NCBI RefSeq assembly: GCF_900460525.1 | Contig: NZ_UHIY01000001.1 | Location: 62,001-126,000 of the forward strand | From: Yersinia kristensenii | Lineage (GTDB): Bacteria; Pseudomonadota; Gammaproteobacteria; Enterobacterales; Enterobacteriaceae | Length of the DNA: 64,000 bases | Reading direction: 5' to 3' | In this document: positions 38,077 to 48,693 of the stretch, in pieces | Layout: each line of letters starts with the position of its first letter | Position numbering within the stretch: the first letter of the stretch is position 1 | Made by a program: the position numbers and the translations under genes | The notes under the pieces: generated by a model | Seen by the model: only the letters and a program-made list of their open reading frames with translations | What the model was told of the DNA's origin: nothing | Databases searched by the model: none

Positions 38077-40587
38077 TCAGAGCTCATCAATAAACTTAAA
38101 TCCCACTTTCTTTTTGACAATTGCCGAAGGCTTACTGATAACGTCTGATATCAAAGCGCGTTTTCCTTTTTTACTCAAGTAATCAGCCAAAGCCCTGATC
38201 GCAGCAGTTCCTGCCCCTCTTATTGTGCCTTCTGCCTCGGGGTGTAATACATAATCCGGATGAGTCAGTGAACCCGCGATCCCAACATCAAACTCATTGA
38301 TATCAATAGCCATTGTGATGCTAATTATCTGCCCGGACATGCGGACAATCACATAGATATAGTCATCACTGCTGGTTCGCAACCAACTTTGCGCAACATC
38401 ACTAACGATGCGCGCAGCCTCAATCACTCCATCACCAGCCGTGACCGCATCATCAATTTCTCCCCCCCTACCGGCACTACTGCTAGCACCAGTATCAGCT
38501 ACAACCTTATCATCCCCGCTAACCGGATCATCCCCATTTCCGCCTAATGCAGACACCGCCACAGGCGGTTTCTTAGCATGGCGATACACTCCTCGCCATT
38601 GGTTAATCACTGGTATGACGTTTTGCCGAGCAACCAGTGTGTCATCCGTCGTCCCACTAATAACCTCGATATCAAAATTTAATTCGGGATCTTCTACCCA
38701 GCTCCCCCCTCGGCGTATACGGGCCGGGGTCACGGTAAATTGAAAATTTGGCAGCGCTAATTCATAACGCCCCAAGGGTAACTCCTGTGTTACCGCTGGC
38801 GAATGGGCGCTATTGTCAACGTCATGGTGGAACAAATAATTGGCATAACTGAGCTGTGAAAAATCAAACGCCGTTTTGATGTGTAAAAAATCCGCAGCAT
38901 TTTCAGCCAAATGCATCTGAACACTTTCGATCAAACGCGTTTCCACTGGGTTATTCGGTGGCCCATGACCGAGATCCCCCTCTTTAATAATACGTTCAAT
39001 TATCCGGCCAAAATTTTCAGCATTCCAATGATCTACACTGTCACCAAACAGCAAAGTGAAATCAGTCAAAATACTTAATGTCCAATCAACACAATTCGGG
39101 ATTAGATCACGCCGAATACGTAAATTAGGCAATAATTGTTCTTTCATCGGCACCTTGCAGGCTAATGCAGTCGCCGGTATGGCTAATGCTTTGCTCCACA
39201 TATCAACATTTATATGTGTTAATGTTGTCTCAATGTCAGAAGCAATATCTGTAATGCTCGTTTCAAACTCCATAGTTTTATTAGTGTTTTTTTTCGGCAA
39301 CGGCTTTGCAGAACCAGATATTTGTAATATTTTATTGTCGTTATTAGCAAAGAAAGCAACAGTATTATTTATAAACCTGTCGGCTTGATTGCAGTTACCT
39401 TGGACAACATAGTTATAAATACTAATGATAGGTATAAGCCAACAGGCAGCATTTCCAACAAAACTTCGTTCCTGTCGAGACAATACTTTCTCTGCTGCCA
39501 AGACGATTTTATTAATAATTAGAGGTGTGCTCCCATTAGTATTATTATCATTTTTAATAACTAATTTTATATTAGTAAACCCAACAGAAAATAAATCCCC
39601 AACCAAAGGTGATACATATATTGCTTTGCTCCCCACAGATTCAATAAACTGAACTTCAGAATAACCACCATTAAACCTAAATAGAAATGATAGTGTATCA
39701 CTATGCTCATCTAATTCAAATATATAACTATTTTCTTGGTGAGCCTTATGCACCAACAATATCACCAGCCCCATAACCTTGATAAGGCCGCCATCAAAAA
39801 GTTCAAGGGCATAATTATCTTCGCCACTAAGACTAAAACTAATTAGCACCTCTTTATATTTAATTCTCTCATCTAACCAATAATCCCCAAACGCATGTCC
39901 TAGAGGAATAGAAACTGTGTCTTTTACAATACAATATTGGTCACAAGTAAAATACTCCTGTTGAGAAACCTTCATGCTGGTTATATTTTTATTCATACCA
40001 ATTGCTTCTAAATCGCCAGCAGAAAAATCATTTGTTATTACATAATATTTCCCAGTAAAACTATCATGTTCATAAAGAGTTACTTGAGTATCCGGCGGTA
40101 GCTTTATAGAACTGATTCTGTCATTAAATATATTGACGACATGATATTTACGATCCGCAGGATCACTAGCATGATAAAGGTCTAAACTCTCATTACCGGA
40201 CAAACAAAACGAGTCACCAGCAAATGCATCAAGTTCATAAAAACACGCGGCACTTCTGACCTTAAAAGAACTAATCTCATCATCTAAATTTGCCCAGCGC
40301 AGAGATGACAATGAATCCACACTATCTTTCAATGTTAATGTTCTGCCAGAAAAGTTAATATCTTTAAAAACAGAAACCACTAATCCATGAGGAACAGAAA
40401 TTGACGATATACGATCATTCCACTTAAGAGGCATATCATTAATAGCATTACCCTCTGTAGTACAAAGAGATTCCCCTTGATAATTATCATCAACGAAAAA
40501 ACAAATTTTAGGGTCATTAGAAAATGCATCAAAACTTAACATTGAAACTAACGGAAATAATATGAATGGAAATTTATTTCTTATCAT
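38077..40587 (-). CDS. Exported multi-domain beta/gamma-crystallin protein with GNAT-like C-terminus (836 aa)
   Basis: A signal peptide (about 1-23) precedes two beta/gamma-crystallin domains (about 27-110 and 112-210). Each has two Greek-key motifs (ICFFVDDNYQGES, VVSVFKDINFSGRT, ACFYELDAFAGDS, VTLYEHDSFTGKYY) and Ca-binding words NDRISS, DDEISS, NDRISS and NKNITS. A large middle region is unrecognised. The C-terminus (about 745-836) resembles a GNAT domain: VLHPEAEGTIRGAGTAAI like motif A and SAIVKKKVGFKF like motif B. Y. pestis has a related exported Ca-binding crystallin protein. AT-rich; secreted toxin is inference. Confidence 0.8.
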   Translation of the reverse strand: MIRNKFPFILFPLVSMLSFDAFSNDPKICFFVDDNYQGESLCTTEGNAINDMPLKWNDRISSISVPHGLVVSVFKDINFSGRTLTLKDSVDSLSSLRWANLDDEISSFKVRSAACFYELDAFAGDSFCLSGNESLDLYHASDPADRKYHVVNIFNDRISSIKLPPDTQVTLYEHDSFTGKYYVITNDFSAGDLEAIGMNKNITSMKVSQQEYFTCDQYCIVKDTVSIPLGHAFGDYWLDERIKYKEVLISFSLSGEDNYALELFDGGLIKVMGLVILLVHKAHQENSYIFELDEHSDTLSFLFRFNGGYSEVQFIESVGSKAIYVSPLVGDLFSVGFTNIKLVIKNDNNTNGSTPLIINKIVLAAEKVLSRQERSFVGNAACWLIPIISIYNYVVQGNCNQADRFINNTVAFFANNDNKILQISGSAKPLPKKNTNKTMEFETSITDIASDIETTLTHINVDMWSKALAIPATALACKVPMKEQLLPNLRIRRDLIPNCVDWTLSILTDFTLLFGDSVDHWNAENFGRIIERIIKEGDLGHGPPNNPVETRLIESVQMHLAENAADFLHIKTAFDFSQLSYANYLFHHDVDNSAHSPAVTQELPLGRYELALPNFQFTVTPARIRRGGSWVEDPELNFDIEVISGTTDDTLVARQNVIPVINQWRGVYRHAKKPPVAVSALGGNGDDPVSGDDKVVADTGASSSAGRGGEIDDAVTAGDGVIEAARIVSDVAQSWLRTSSDDYIYVIVRMSGQIISITMAIDINEFDVGIAGSLTHPDYVLHPEAEGTIRGAGTAAIRALADYLSKKGKRALISDVISKPSAIVKKKVGFKFIDEL

Positions 40588-40827
40588 ACATCCTCCAATA
40601 TTTCATTCATTATAATGAAATTGCATTATTTTATTATAGTAAATTTATTAACAAAATTAAGCGAATTATTAACCTAAAATTAAAGGCAATCATATAAAAA
40701 CAACTTCAAACATATTACATTAAAATAAAGAAGGTCATTAATATGATTTTTATCACAAGCATATTATTTTCGTGAAATAGAAGAAATAGAAGAAATAGAC
40801 TATCATTTAAAGTCATAAACATAATTG

Positions 40828-43164
40828 CTAATTTAATTTAAATACCAAATTACTCACCTGCCCACTCTCATCCAATACATTAAGTTGATAGCGGCCCGGA
40901 GTTGTAAGTGTTTGTACCCACGACTGATTATTCTCAGTCACCGCCACCTGCTCCCCATTGAGGAACCACCATCTTTGTCCACGCCCACCTTGTGCTTCTA
41001 AACGGAGATCGAGACGATTTTGGCCCGGCAATCGCTTTACAACCGCACCATCACGTATACCTAAAACCAACAAGGGTGCTGCCTCACTATCACCTTGTGG
41101 CGGACATTCACTGCTGGCTACGGGGAGTCTTTGGCTGCGGCGCTCTGCCAGCGGTAGCCAAGGTTCAAGCGGCAACGGCCAAAGTGTTAATTGTGCTGGC
41201 TTAGCACCAGGGCAATCTGCCGCAACTCGCTTGCCCTGGGGATTTAGCCATACACTGAGTTGGCTACCCTGCCTATTTTCCTGACCCGGTGCTGCCAAGG
41301 TTGGAGGCAAAGTACCATCCAGAATCCAGCTTTGCCGCCGCTGTCGGCAGTTGCTATCACCCGCAGCGAGCGGTTGCCCCCCTGGCCAGCAAATCTCTTC
41401 GCGGCTGACAGAAGACGGGCGGGGATCAAGAGGTAGCTGGCGACCATTTTGCTGTACCCCCGTCATCAGTAAATTATTGACCTGATTGAGAATAGGGATG
41501 GCAGTGGCGTAACCAAACTGCCCAGCGACCGGTGTGCCATCTGGCCGGCCGACCCACACGCCAATGGTATAACGCGCATTAATGCCAATTGCCCAAGCAT
41601 CACGATAGCCATAGCTGGTGCCGGTTTTCCATGCCAGCGGCACAGTAGCAGGTAAAATATCATCCGGTAATGGCCGAGCTTCCCCCGCCATAATTCGCCG
41701 GGTAATCCATGCCGCGCCCGCTGAGAATAACCGCCGTTCCTGTACCTTCTGTTGGGGTTCGAACCGCAAACTAGCGGCCATTCCGCCTCGCGCAAAAGCA
41801 CTGTACGCTGCAACCAACTGATCCAGCCGTGACCCCGTTCCTCCCAAAATCACCGCCAAACTGGGTTCACTGTGAAGAGGAAAACGTAAGTTCAAACCGC
41901 CATTACGCAAATTAGCTGTAAAACGTTTAGGGCCATAGGCTTCCAGTAATTGCACCGCCGGTAGATTTAATGAGCGCACCAATGCCTCGCTGGCACTCAC
42001 CGGGCCGTGGAATCCGGTATCAAAATTACCGGGGCGATAATCACCAAAACGGCGCGGCACATCTTGCAACAGTGATTCTGCATGGATCAGGCCATCATCC
42101 AAGGCCATCGCATACAGAAATGGCTTGAGTGTTGACCCCGGCGAGCGCCAGGCGCTGACCATATCCACATGGCCGAAGCGGCGGTTGTCTTGAAAATCGA
42201 CCGAGCCGAGGTAAGCACGCACTTTCATGTTGCTGTGGTCTACCACCAGCAACCCCAATGAAGTTTTCTCGGGGAGTTGGTGACGCCAACCTGCCGCCAT
42301 ATTTTCCAATTGCCGCTGTAAACCGGCATCTACTGTGGTTTGAATCACTTCCCGCTGATTGCCTGTCGTCAAGCGCCGAGCCAATAATGGCGCTAATTGC
42401 GGCACCTGACGTGGGGCTAGCCAGATATCTTCTTGTTTGATATCAGCCACTTGTTTAGCCGACCACACTTGATAATCCGCCAACCGACTTAATACTTTAT
42501 CGCGTGCAGCTTTAGCCCGCAGCGGATAGCGATCTGGGCGCAAACGGCTTGGTGCTTGCGGCAACGCGGCCAATAATGCCGCTTCTGCGGGGGTTAATTC
42601 TGAGGGCGGTTTGCCCAAATAAGTCCAACTGGCGGCACCAATCCCCTGTAGCGTGCCGCCGAAAGGAGCACGATTAAGGTAAATTTCGAGAATTTGGTCT
42701 TTAGAAAAGTGCCATTCCAACTGAAAGGTTCGCCAAACTTGGCGCAGTTTACCGGCCAACGTGCGGGGATGTGGGTCGATTAAGCGGGCAACTTGCATAG
42801 ATAGTGTGCTACCGCCGGAAAGAATCTTACCCGCCCGCACATCCTGCCAGGCCGCGCGGGCCAACGCCAAGGGGTTCACTCCGGGATGAGCATAAAACCA
42901 GCGGTCTTCAAAGGTCAGCAGCGCTTGCAAGTAATAAGGTGAAACCTGTTTTAGGGTGACCGGATAGCGCCACACCCCGTCAGCATCGGCAAAGCGCCAT
43001 AACGGCGTACCATCTTCAGCGGTGACCACCCGCGCGACCTGTACTTCAGCCAGTGGAAGCGGCCAACGTTTATCCGCCAGCCACAATAGGGCCGGAAACA
43101 GCACAACAATAAGCGCCAGCAGCCAAAGTTTACGGCGATGACAGGAAAAGCCTATTTTTAGCAT
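40828..43164 (-). CDS. pbpC: Penicillin-binding protein 1C, PbpC
   Basis: A 778-aa bifunctional peptidoglycan synthase (E. coli 770 aa). An N-terminal anchor (about 13-30) precedes the glycosyltransferase domain (EDRWFYAHPGVNPLALARA, GGSTLSMQVARL), the transpeptidase domain with SxxK in PGSTLKPF, and KTGTSYGYRDAW, then the C-terminal BiPBP domain (about 690-778). The ATG at 43164 is preferred over the TTG codon before it. It follows yfhM, the usual pairing of an alpha-2-macroglobulin with a PBP1C that repairs the wall. Confidence 0.95.
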   Translation of the reverse strand: MLKIGFSCHRRKLWLLALIVVLFPALLWLADKRWPLPLAEVQVARVVTAEDGTPLWRFADADGVWRYPVTLKQVSPYYLQALLTFEDRWFYAHPGVNPLALARAAWQDVRAGKILSGGSTLSMQVARLIDPHPRTLAGKLRQVWRTFQLEWHFSKDQILEIYLNRAPFGGTLQGIGAASWTYLGKPPSELTPAEAALLAALPQAPSRLRPDRYPLRAKAARDKVLSRLADYQVWSAKQVADIKQEDIWLAPRQVPQLAPLLARRLTTGNQREVIQTTVDAGLQRQLENMAAGWRHQLPEKTSLGLLVVDHSNMKVRAYLGSVDFQDNRRFGHVDMVSAWRSPGSTLKPFLYAMALDDGLIHAESLLQDVPRRFGDYRPGNFDTGFHGPVSASEALVRSLNLPAVQLLEAYGPKRFTANLRNGGLNLRFPLHSEPSLAVILGGTGSRLDQLVAAYSAFARGGMAASLRFEPQQKVQERRLFSAGAAWITRRIMAGEARPLPDDILPATVPLAWKTGTSYGYRDAWAIGINARYTIGVWVGRPDGTPVAGQFGYATAIPILNQVNNLLMTGVQQNGRQLPLDPRPSSVSREEICWPGGQPLAAGDSNCRQRRQSWILDGTLPPTLAAPGQENRQGSQLSVWLNPQGKRVAADCPGAKPAQLTLWPLPLEPWLPLAERRSQRLPVASSECPPQGDSEAAPLLVLGIRDGAVVKRLPGQNRLDLRLEAQGGRGQRWWFLNGEQVAVTENNQSWVQTLTTPGRYQLNVLDESGQVSNLVFKLN

Positions 43165-43178
43165 CAAGACGATTTAGC

Positions 43179-43210
43179 CTCCCCTTTTACCCGTAGTGGC
43201 AAAAGGGGAG
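43179..43210 (-). other. Hairpin spanning the pbpC ribosome site
   Basis: CTCCCCTTTT / AAAAGGGGAG is a 10-bp perfect inverted repeat between yfhM and pbpC. It lacks a trailing U-run. The GGGGAG arm nearest pbpC is its only strong Shine-Dalgarno-like sequence but lies 14 nt from the ATG, so it may tune PbpC output relative to YfhM. Confidence 0.45.
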
Positions 43211-43217
43211 TAAGTGT

Positions 43218-46200
43218 TTACTTAACTATTTCAAGCTGCGACACCGTGCTGCCCAGCGCTCGCCAGTCCGGAACATACATAGATTCCACCTGTGGCGCAG
43301 GCACCTGATAGACTCCCGGTGTAACCGCACGCGCCAGATAGAGCAAGGTGGTGTGGCGATATCCATCGACATTGACTGCGGCAACATAGCGGTCATCGCG
43401 GAATTCCTGATGCTTGATATCCGACTGCTGCATATCTTGCATCAACTCAGTCACACTGCTGGCGCTTTCCCCCAGGCTGGCGCTGCTGTCGCCCAAATTC
43501 TGGTTTTCCAGCTCCAAACCGGCAGGCAGCAAATCGACCACCAGCGCATCTGGCACCCGTTTATCAGCCCAGACATCTAAATGCACCAAAACCAACTCGC
43601 CACTTTTCAACTGTGATAAGCGCAACGGCTGACCATCAAGCCCAATATAACTGCGGGTGATATGCAAATTATTGCTGAATGGCGCGGGCGTTTGCTGCGG
43701 ATATCCCACGATATCCACGCGGCTATACAGGGCAACATCGCCACGGTTTTGTAATTGCATTCCGCCTGCCAACTGCTGTGCCGACCAGTTTTGGTTCAAT
43801 GCCGTGCTTTGCGTCAATGCCGCTACCGAGGCAATCGGCTCAACTTGCGGAGCTATCGCCATCTGCCACGGCGTTTCAGCGCCACTCATCAATGTGCGAC
43901 CCGCGAGGAATACCGCATTGCTCTCCTGCGTGGACAAATAGTTGCGGCTGGTCAACGCATCAGACAGTGCCAACAGCCGCGTATCGCGTGCTTGTGGTTG
44001 CAGATTATTGTCCGTCAGCAATGCTAAAATCAGTGCATCATCGCGCAGTGAACTGCCGTAATCTTCCAGCCAGTAATCTTTATCACTGCGGCGGGTGTTC
44101 AGCCCTTGGGTAATCGCTTCTTTAGCCCGTGGCATATCCCCCATCAATTTCAGCGCCACACCCAGTTGCACCAACGGCAAACCAGAACGCGCATCATTGC
44201 TGTGGGTATATAATTGGCGCAAAGCGCCCAATGAGGCTTGCTGCTGCTGTGCCAATACCAAGCCAGCATAGGCCTGCACCGCAAAACGAGTATGTTTGGT
44301 TTGTTCGCTGTAGCGAATTTCAATTTGACTTGGGTCTTGTAAATAGCGCTGTAAACGATTATTCGCCGCCGTGAGCGCCGCCACCGGCACACTGTACCCT
44401 TGCTGACTAGCGCGATAGAGGAAGTCTGTGGCATAGGCCGTCAGCCAAAACTCTTCCGGGCTATCATTGCTCCACAAGCCAAAACCGCCGTTATAACGCT
44501 GCATACTGAGCAGATGCTCGATACCGACATCAATGCTTTGGCGTCGTTTTTCATCACTATCGGCCTTGATACCGAGCGCCGTCAATTGGGCATAATTGCT
44601 GTACAAAGAGGGATATAACCCGCTGACGGTTTGTTCCAGACAGCCATAAGGATAGGCATATAACTCACTGATATAACGCGCTAAATTCAGTGGCGGCCGG
44701 CTGCTTATCAGCAATTTCCCTTGTAGAGTTTCAGCGGCCAGCCCTGCGGTAGCCTCTGCGGGCAAACTCCAGCTATCACCGCTGTGTAGCACATTGGCGA
44801 AATGGCGAGTCTGAGCCGGATACGCGGGCCGCACTCCAATTTTCCAATGATGCTGGTAATCCGGCAGCTTCTCATTCGGTAAAACCATGCCAGTAATGGT
44901 CAGGCCGATATCACCCTGCCCAAAGCCATTCAAGGCCCGCACCGGGATCAGCACTGTTTTGCGCTCACCATTGGCCAACGAGATAGATTGGTTTTTCGCG
45001 CCATTAAGTGCCAGTAAATCGTTAGCGGCCCATTGGAGTGATAGCGTTTGCGGTTGGCCGGATAAATTACTCAAATCCAATGCCAGTTGGGTACTGTCCC
45101 CGCCCGCCAAGAAACGTGGAGTGGCGAGTTGGGCAATCAGTGGGGCCGCAACCACCACTTTGGCTTCCGCTTTACCGAAATCTTCTTCGCTCCAGGCTTG
45201 TGCCATCAAGCGCAGCTCGCCGTTAAAGTCAGGAATAGCCAGTTCGATGGTGCCCTCACCTTGGGCGTTTAATGTCACCGGCTGGGCTTGTTGCGCCACA
45301 ATCGTAACTTCGGTGATTGGCTTTTTACCGCCGCGGGAGAGCGCATCTTCGTCATCACCATCCCCGCCAAAGCGCAAGCTCGCCAAGCGCCCCTGCCCTT
45401 CAATTAACTGCCCATAAACATCATATTGATCAGCACTGTAGCGTTTGCGGCCAAAGAAAGCGTCATAGGGATCGGGTGTGGCGTAATCCGTGATATTAAG
45501 AATTCCACTGTCAACCGCTGACAGCAATACTTGCACTTTTTCGGGCAACGGCGCACCGGTGCGGCTGGCTTTCACTTTGACCATCAAGGTTTGATTCGGA
45601 CGAATACGCGCTGGTGATTCCAGCTCTAGCGCCAGTTTGCGGGTTTCATCCACCAACGGCAGATGCAGCAAACCAATAGCGCGTTTTGGGGTCGCCTGCT
45701 GTGACTTATCACCGGGGCGAATCACTGTCGCGCTAAAATACAGGTCATGACGATTCCACTGTGTGTTAATCGGCACTTCAACCTCAGCGCCCCCCGCCGG
45801 AATGGTCACTTCCTGCCACCATAATGGGCCGTCACTGGATTCCACCAGCAAATAGCCGTTACCAGCAGCCGGTGCTTCAATGTGTAATTTTACTTTTTCG
45901 CCCGGGCGATAAGCCGGTTTATCCAGTGTCAGTTTGACTTGATCAGGCCGAACCGCGCCACTGCCGCCGGTATTATCCTGCCAGCTATAACCGGCCCAGA
46001 AACGGGAGCTACTGACTAATTCATTATCTGGATTACTCACCTCAATCCGATATGCGCCCCACTCCACCGGGAAGCTGACTTTAGCGCTACCGTCGGCGGG
46101 AATATTCACCGACTGCTCTGCCAATGTCAGATCTTTTTTATCATACAATGACTGCCAGCCATCACTTTCCGACCACTGCCAATAGTAATCGCGGCGTTCA

Positions 46201-48269
46201 CGCACCAGCTTTACCTTCAAGCCATTGGCCGCCAGTTTTTCACCCTCGGCATTGGCATAGACAATCTCGAAATCAGCGGTAGTGTCCTGATCGACCATAG
46301 CCTGTGATTTATAGCTGTCACTGCGGTAATCATAAACTTGCTGCTTATTGAACAAGGGGCGGATACCCGCTAGCGCATCGGCTGGCCATAATGCTTGCTC
46401 AGCGCGCCGTGTGACAGGCCGCCCGCCGGATTCCAGCAAACTGGCCTGTAAAATCAGTTTCAGCGGCGATTGCGCATTCTGCCAACTGTTATCGACTTCG
46501 ATGTCAGCCTGACCATCACTGTCGAGTGTGGTATCAAACTCATCCAAGGTGCGCGAGAGATTTTCTTCAATAACTGACCCGAATTCAAAACCGGGTAATG
46601 ATGCCACCGCTTCCCGCAGTGGGCGCAGGAATAATTGCCCTTGCAGCCGGTTACCGGATGCTGGAGCACCATAAAGATAGCGGCCAGTGATAGCAAAGCT
46701 GGCTTCGCTGTCGATGGCGATGGGTTCTTTACGGGTGGCAATCTCTAGTGCCATGCGCTCTGGCAGGAAATCTTCGACTTTAAATTTGTAGAGGCGCGGC
46801 TGGTTATCGCCCAAATTCATACGCAAAGACCATTCACCGGTGGGGCCGCCTTCCGGAATGGCGTATTGATATTGATACAAACCGTCTTGCGGCTGCCAAA
46901 CAAAGCTGCGCACCACTTGGTTATCGGGCTTGAGAATATCGACTTTAACCGGCTGAGTGGTCAGTGGTTTACCATCAGCATCACGCAGTAACCCATTGAC
47001 AATTAAGGTTTCTCCCGGGCGGTACAGGTCTCGCGGGCCAAAAGCAAAAAACTGCTTCTGGAAACCTTCCGGCCCGGCGATATCAAACTCAGCCAGATCC
47101 AGCGCCGGTGTGTTGAGATCAATCAAGCTGGTTTGGCCGTTTTGCGAAGCCAGCAGCAATTTCGCCTTGGCATTCTTTTCCAACTGCGCATGGCCCTGAC
47201 TGTCAGTTTCAGCCTGTGCCAGCACTTGGCCTTTTTCATCCAGCAATTGCAGCAGCACCCCTTTCAAGGCTGCCCCACCAGCTAATGCTTGGGTAAAAAC
47301 ATCCATCCGGTCGTGGTAACTGTGTAACGAAACACCTATATCACTCAGGGTAAATAAGGTGGCGGCATTGGTGTAGCTATAACGCCCGGCTTGTTGCATC
47401 ACAGCCAGATAGACACCAGATTCTTGCAACGGCTTAATATCGGCTAAGGGGAGTAATAGTTTTTCGCGAGTATTGGCGACAGGATTGAGATCAAAACGGC
47501 CGGTATACACCAGATCAGCCATTTTCAGTAATTCGTCCGATTCCCAATTTGACAGTGCGCTGCGGTATTGCCAGTTCGCCAGGAAATTAGCCAGGCTGCT
47601 TTGCTTAATACGGAAAAAGTTAACATCAATGCTATCAACATTGAGCGCCATCACCGGCAAGCCCTGTGCCAATTTACCCGGCAATAAAGAACCTTTACTG
47701 GCAAATCCGACACTCGGTTTGATATCGCGGGTAGTGAGTTGCTGCTGCTGTTGTTTACCCAGTTGGGCTCCCCCAATCCCTCGCAAAGTGCTATCAATGG
47801 TCAGCAGTAATTTACGTTCAGGTTTAAGATGACGTAACCGCAGCTCCATCAGATTGTCGGATAACTCCCAGGCACCGTCGATTTTACCGCTAACGGTATC
47901 AACCAGATGCACATGAGAGGAAAAGTCTTGTTTGGGATCCAATGGTTGCGAGAAAGTCAGCACCATGGCACTGGCACCATCGAGTTGTAGTTCAGAGGCA
48001 TCCAGTAAAGTTAGCGGCTGACCCGCATGCTGTTTTGTTAGCTCCGCCAACTTGTTTGCATCGTCTATTTTGCTCACCGTTGCTTCGGCTGCAGGTTCAC
48101 TGGTCTGTGTCGTGGCTGGGGCAGCTGGAGCGGCAACATCCTTATTTTTACTCTCATCATCACAGCCCGCTAATAACAGCACGCTACTTAACAAAACGGC
48201 ACTGACCAAGAGAGCCATCTGGCGCCCTTTTATTCTCGACATTAACCGATGCAAACCGTTGTGATTCAT
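43218..48269 (-). CDS. yfhM: Bacterial alpha-2-macroglobulin lipoprotein YfhM
   Basis: A 1683-aa inner-membrane-anchored periplasmic protease trap. The lipobox is LLLAGC with Cys at about 36. Macroglobulin-like domains fill the N-terminal two-thirds, and the thioester motif CLEQ (about residue 1209, in YPYGCLEQTV) is intact, so it can covalently capture attacking proteases. E. coli YfhM is 1653 aa. I start at 48269 (MNHNGLHRL) because GGGAGAGAG lies 6 nt upstream; the in-frame start at 48308 lacks one. It is cotranscribed with pbpC. Confidence 0.95.
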   Translation of the reverse strand: MNHNGLHRLMSRIKGRQMALLVSAVLLSSVLLLAGCDDESKNKDVAAPAAPATTQTSEPAAEATVSKIDDANKLAELTKQHAGQPLTLLDASELQLDGASAMVLTFSQPLDPKQDFSSHVHLVDTVSGKIDGAWELSDNLMELRLRHLKPERKLLLTIDSTLRGIGGAQLGKQQQQQLTTRDIKPSVGFASKGSLLPGKLAQGLPVMALNVDSIDVNFFRIKQSSLANFLANWQYRSALSNWESDELLKMADLVYTGRFDLNPVANTREKLLLPLADIKPLQESGVYLAVMQQAGRYSYTNAATLFTLSDIGVSLHSYHDRMDVFTQALAGGAALKGVLLQLLDEKGQVLAQAETDSQGHAQLEKNAKAKLLLASQNGQTSLIDLNTPALDLAEFDIAGPEGFQKQFFAFGPRDLYRPGETLIVNGLLRDADGKPLTTQPVKVDILKPDNQVVRSFVWQPQDGLYQYQYAIPEGGPTGEWSLRMNLGDNQPRLYKFKVEDFLPERMALEIATRKEPIAIDSEASFAITGRYLYGAPASGNRLQGQLFLRPLREAVASLPGFEFGSVIEENLSRTLDEFDTTLDSDGQADIEVDNSWQNAQSPLKLILQASLLESGGRPVTRRAEQALWPADALAGIRPLFNKQQVYDYRSDSYKSQAMVDQDTTADFEIVYANAEGEKLAANGLKVKLVRERRDYYWQWSESDGWQSLYDKKDLTLAEQSVNIPADGSAKVSFPVEWGAYRIEVSNPDNELVSSSRFWAGYSWQDNTGGSGAVRPDQVKLTLDKPAYRPGEKVKLHIEAPAAGNGYLLVESSDGPLWWQEVTIPAGGAEVEVPINTQWNRHDLYFSATVIRPGDKSQQATPKRAIGLLHLPLVDETRKLALELESPARIRPNQTLMVKVKASRTGAPLPEKVQVLLSAVDSGILNITDYATPDPYDAFFGRKRYSADQYDVYGQLIEGQGRLASLRFGGDGDDEDALSRGGKKPITEVTIVAQQAQPVTLNAQGEGTIELAIPDFNGELRLMAQAWSEEDFGKAEAKVVVAAPLIAQLATPRFLAGGDSTQLALDLSNLSGQPQTLSLQWAANDLLALNGAKNQSISLANGERKTVLIPVRALNGFGQGDIGLTITGMVLPNEKLPDYQHHWKIGVRPAYPAQTRHFANVLHSGDSWSLPAEATAGLAAETLQGKLLISSRPPLNLARYISELYAYPYGCLEQTVSGLYPSLYSNYAQLTALGIKADSDEKRRQSIDVGIEHLLSMQRYNGGFGLWSNDSPEEFWLTAYATDFLYRASQQGYSVPVAALTAANNRLQRYLQDPSQIEIRYSEQTKHTRFAVQAYAGLVLAQQQQASLGALRQLYTHSNDARSGLPLVQLGVALKLMGDMPRAKEAITQGLNTRRSDKDYWLEDYGSSLRDDALILALLTDNNLQPQARDTRLLALSDALTSRNYLSTQESNAVFLAGRTLMSGAETPWQMAIAPQVEPIASVAALTQSTALNQNWSAQQLAGGMQLQNRGDVALYSRVDIVGYPQQTPAPFSNNLHITRSYIGLDGQPLRLSQLKSGELVLVHLDVWADKRVPDALVVDLLPAGLELENQNLGDSSASLGESASSVTELMQDMQQSDIKHQEFRDDRYVAAVNVDGYRHTTLLYLARAVTPGVYQVPAPQVESMYVPDWRALGSTVSQLEIVK

Positions 48270-48693
48270 ATCTCTCTCCCTGGTTGATGGCAAGATTATA
48301 GCATTCACCTGAAAGGGAATATAGGGAGTGAGTGAGCCGGACTATTCTTGCCAAATTGAACGTTATGTTACGCCGTAAAATTTAAAATTTCATATGTACA
48401 GCATGCTTACTTTATATTTAATGTTTTTTTAAAAAAATTTTAAACAAATATCCCACAATAATATAAAAACCATAATAACCAATTAATTTTTACATTAAAA
48501 ACAGCTTGATACAACAATTAAGATCGCTAAAAAAACCACCCAAAAAACAAAGTTAATATTAAAACCAAAATTAATATTTTAATAAATAGGAAAATAACCT
48601 CCCCATGAATATATTGCCCTCATATTTTTACCATTAACCCTACTGGGTGGCTATTTATTAAATGGTAACTTTTAAATAGGAAATTATAAAATC
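48270..48693. other. Very AT-rich gap upstream of the autotransporter
   Basis: About 420 nt between divergent yfhM and the autotransporter gene. Positions 48390-48600 are almost entirely A/T with long A and T runs, a pattern typical of H-NS-silenced acquired genes. I cannot choose a promoter among many AT-rich hexamers. In E. coli sseA lies at this place; it is absent here. Confidence 0.5.

Noticed and set aside
37849..38148. 99-codon plus-strand ORF between ndk and the crystallin gene
   Set aside because: No ribosome site, low-complexity hydrophobic translation of AT-rich DNA, and overlap with the 3' end of a convincing minus-strand gene.
19310..40587. Idea that the two crystallin-like genes bound a genomic island
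   Set aside because: The 17 kb between them is fully conserved backbone in normal order, with no integrase, tRNA or repeats marking an island. They are separate islets.
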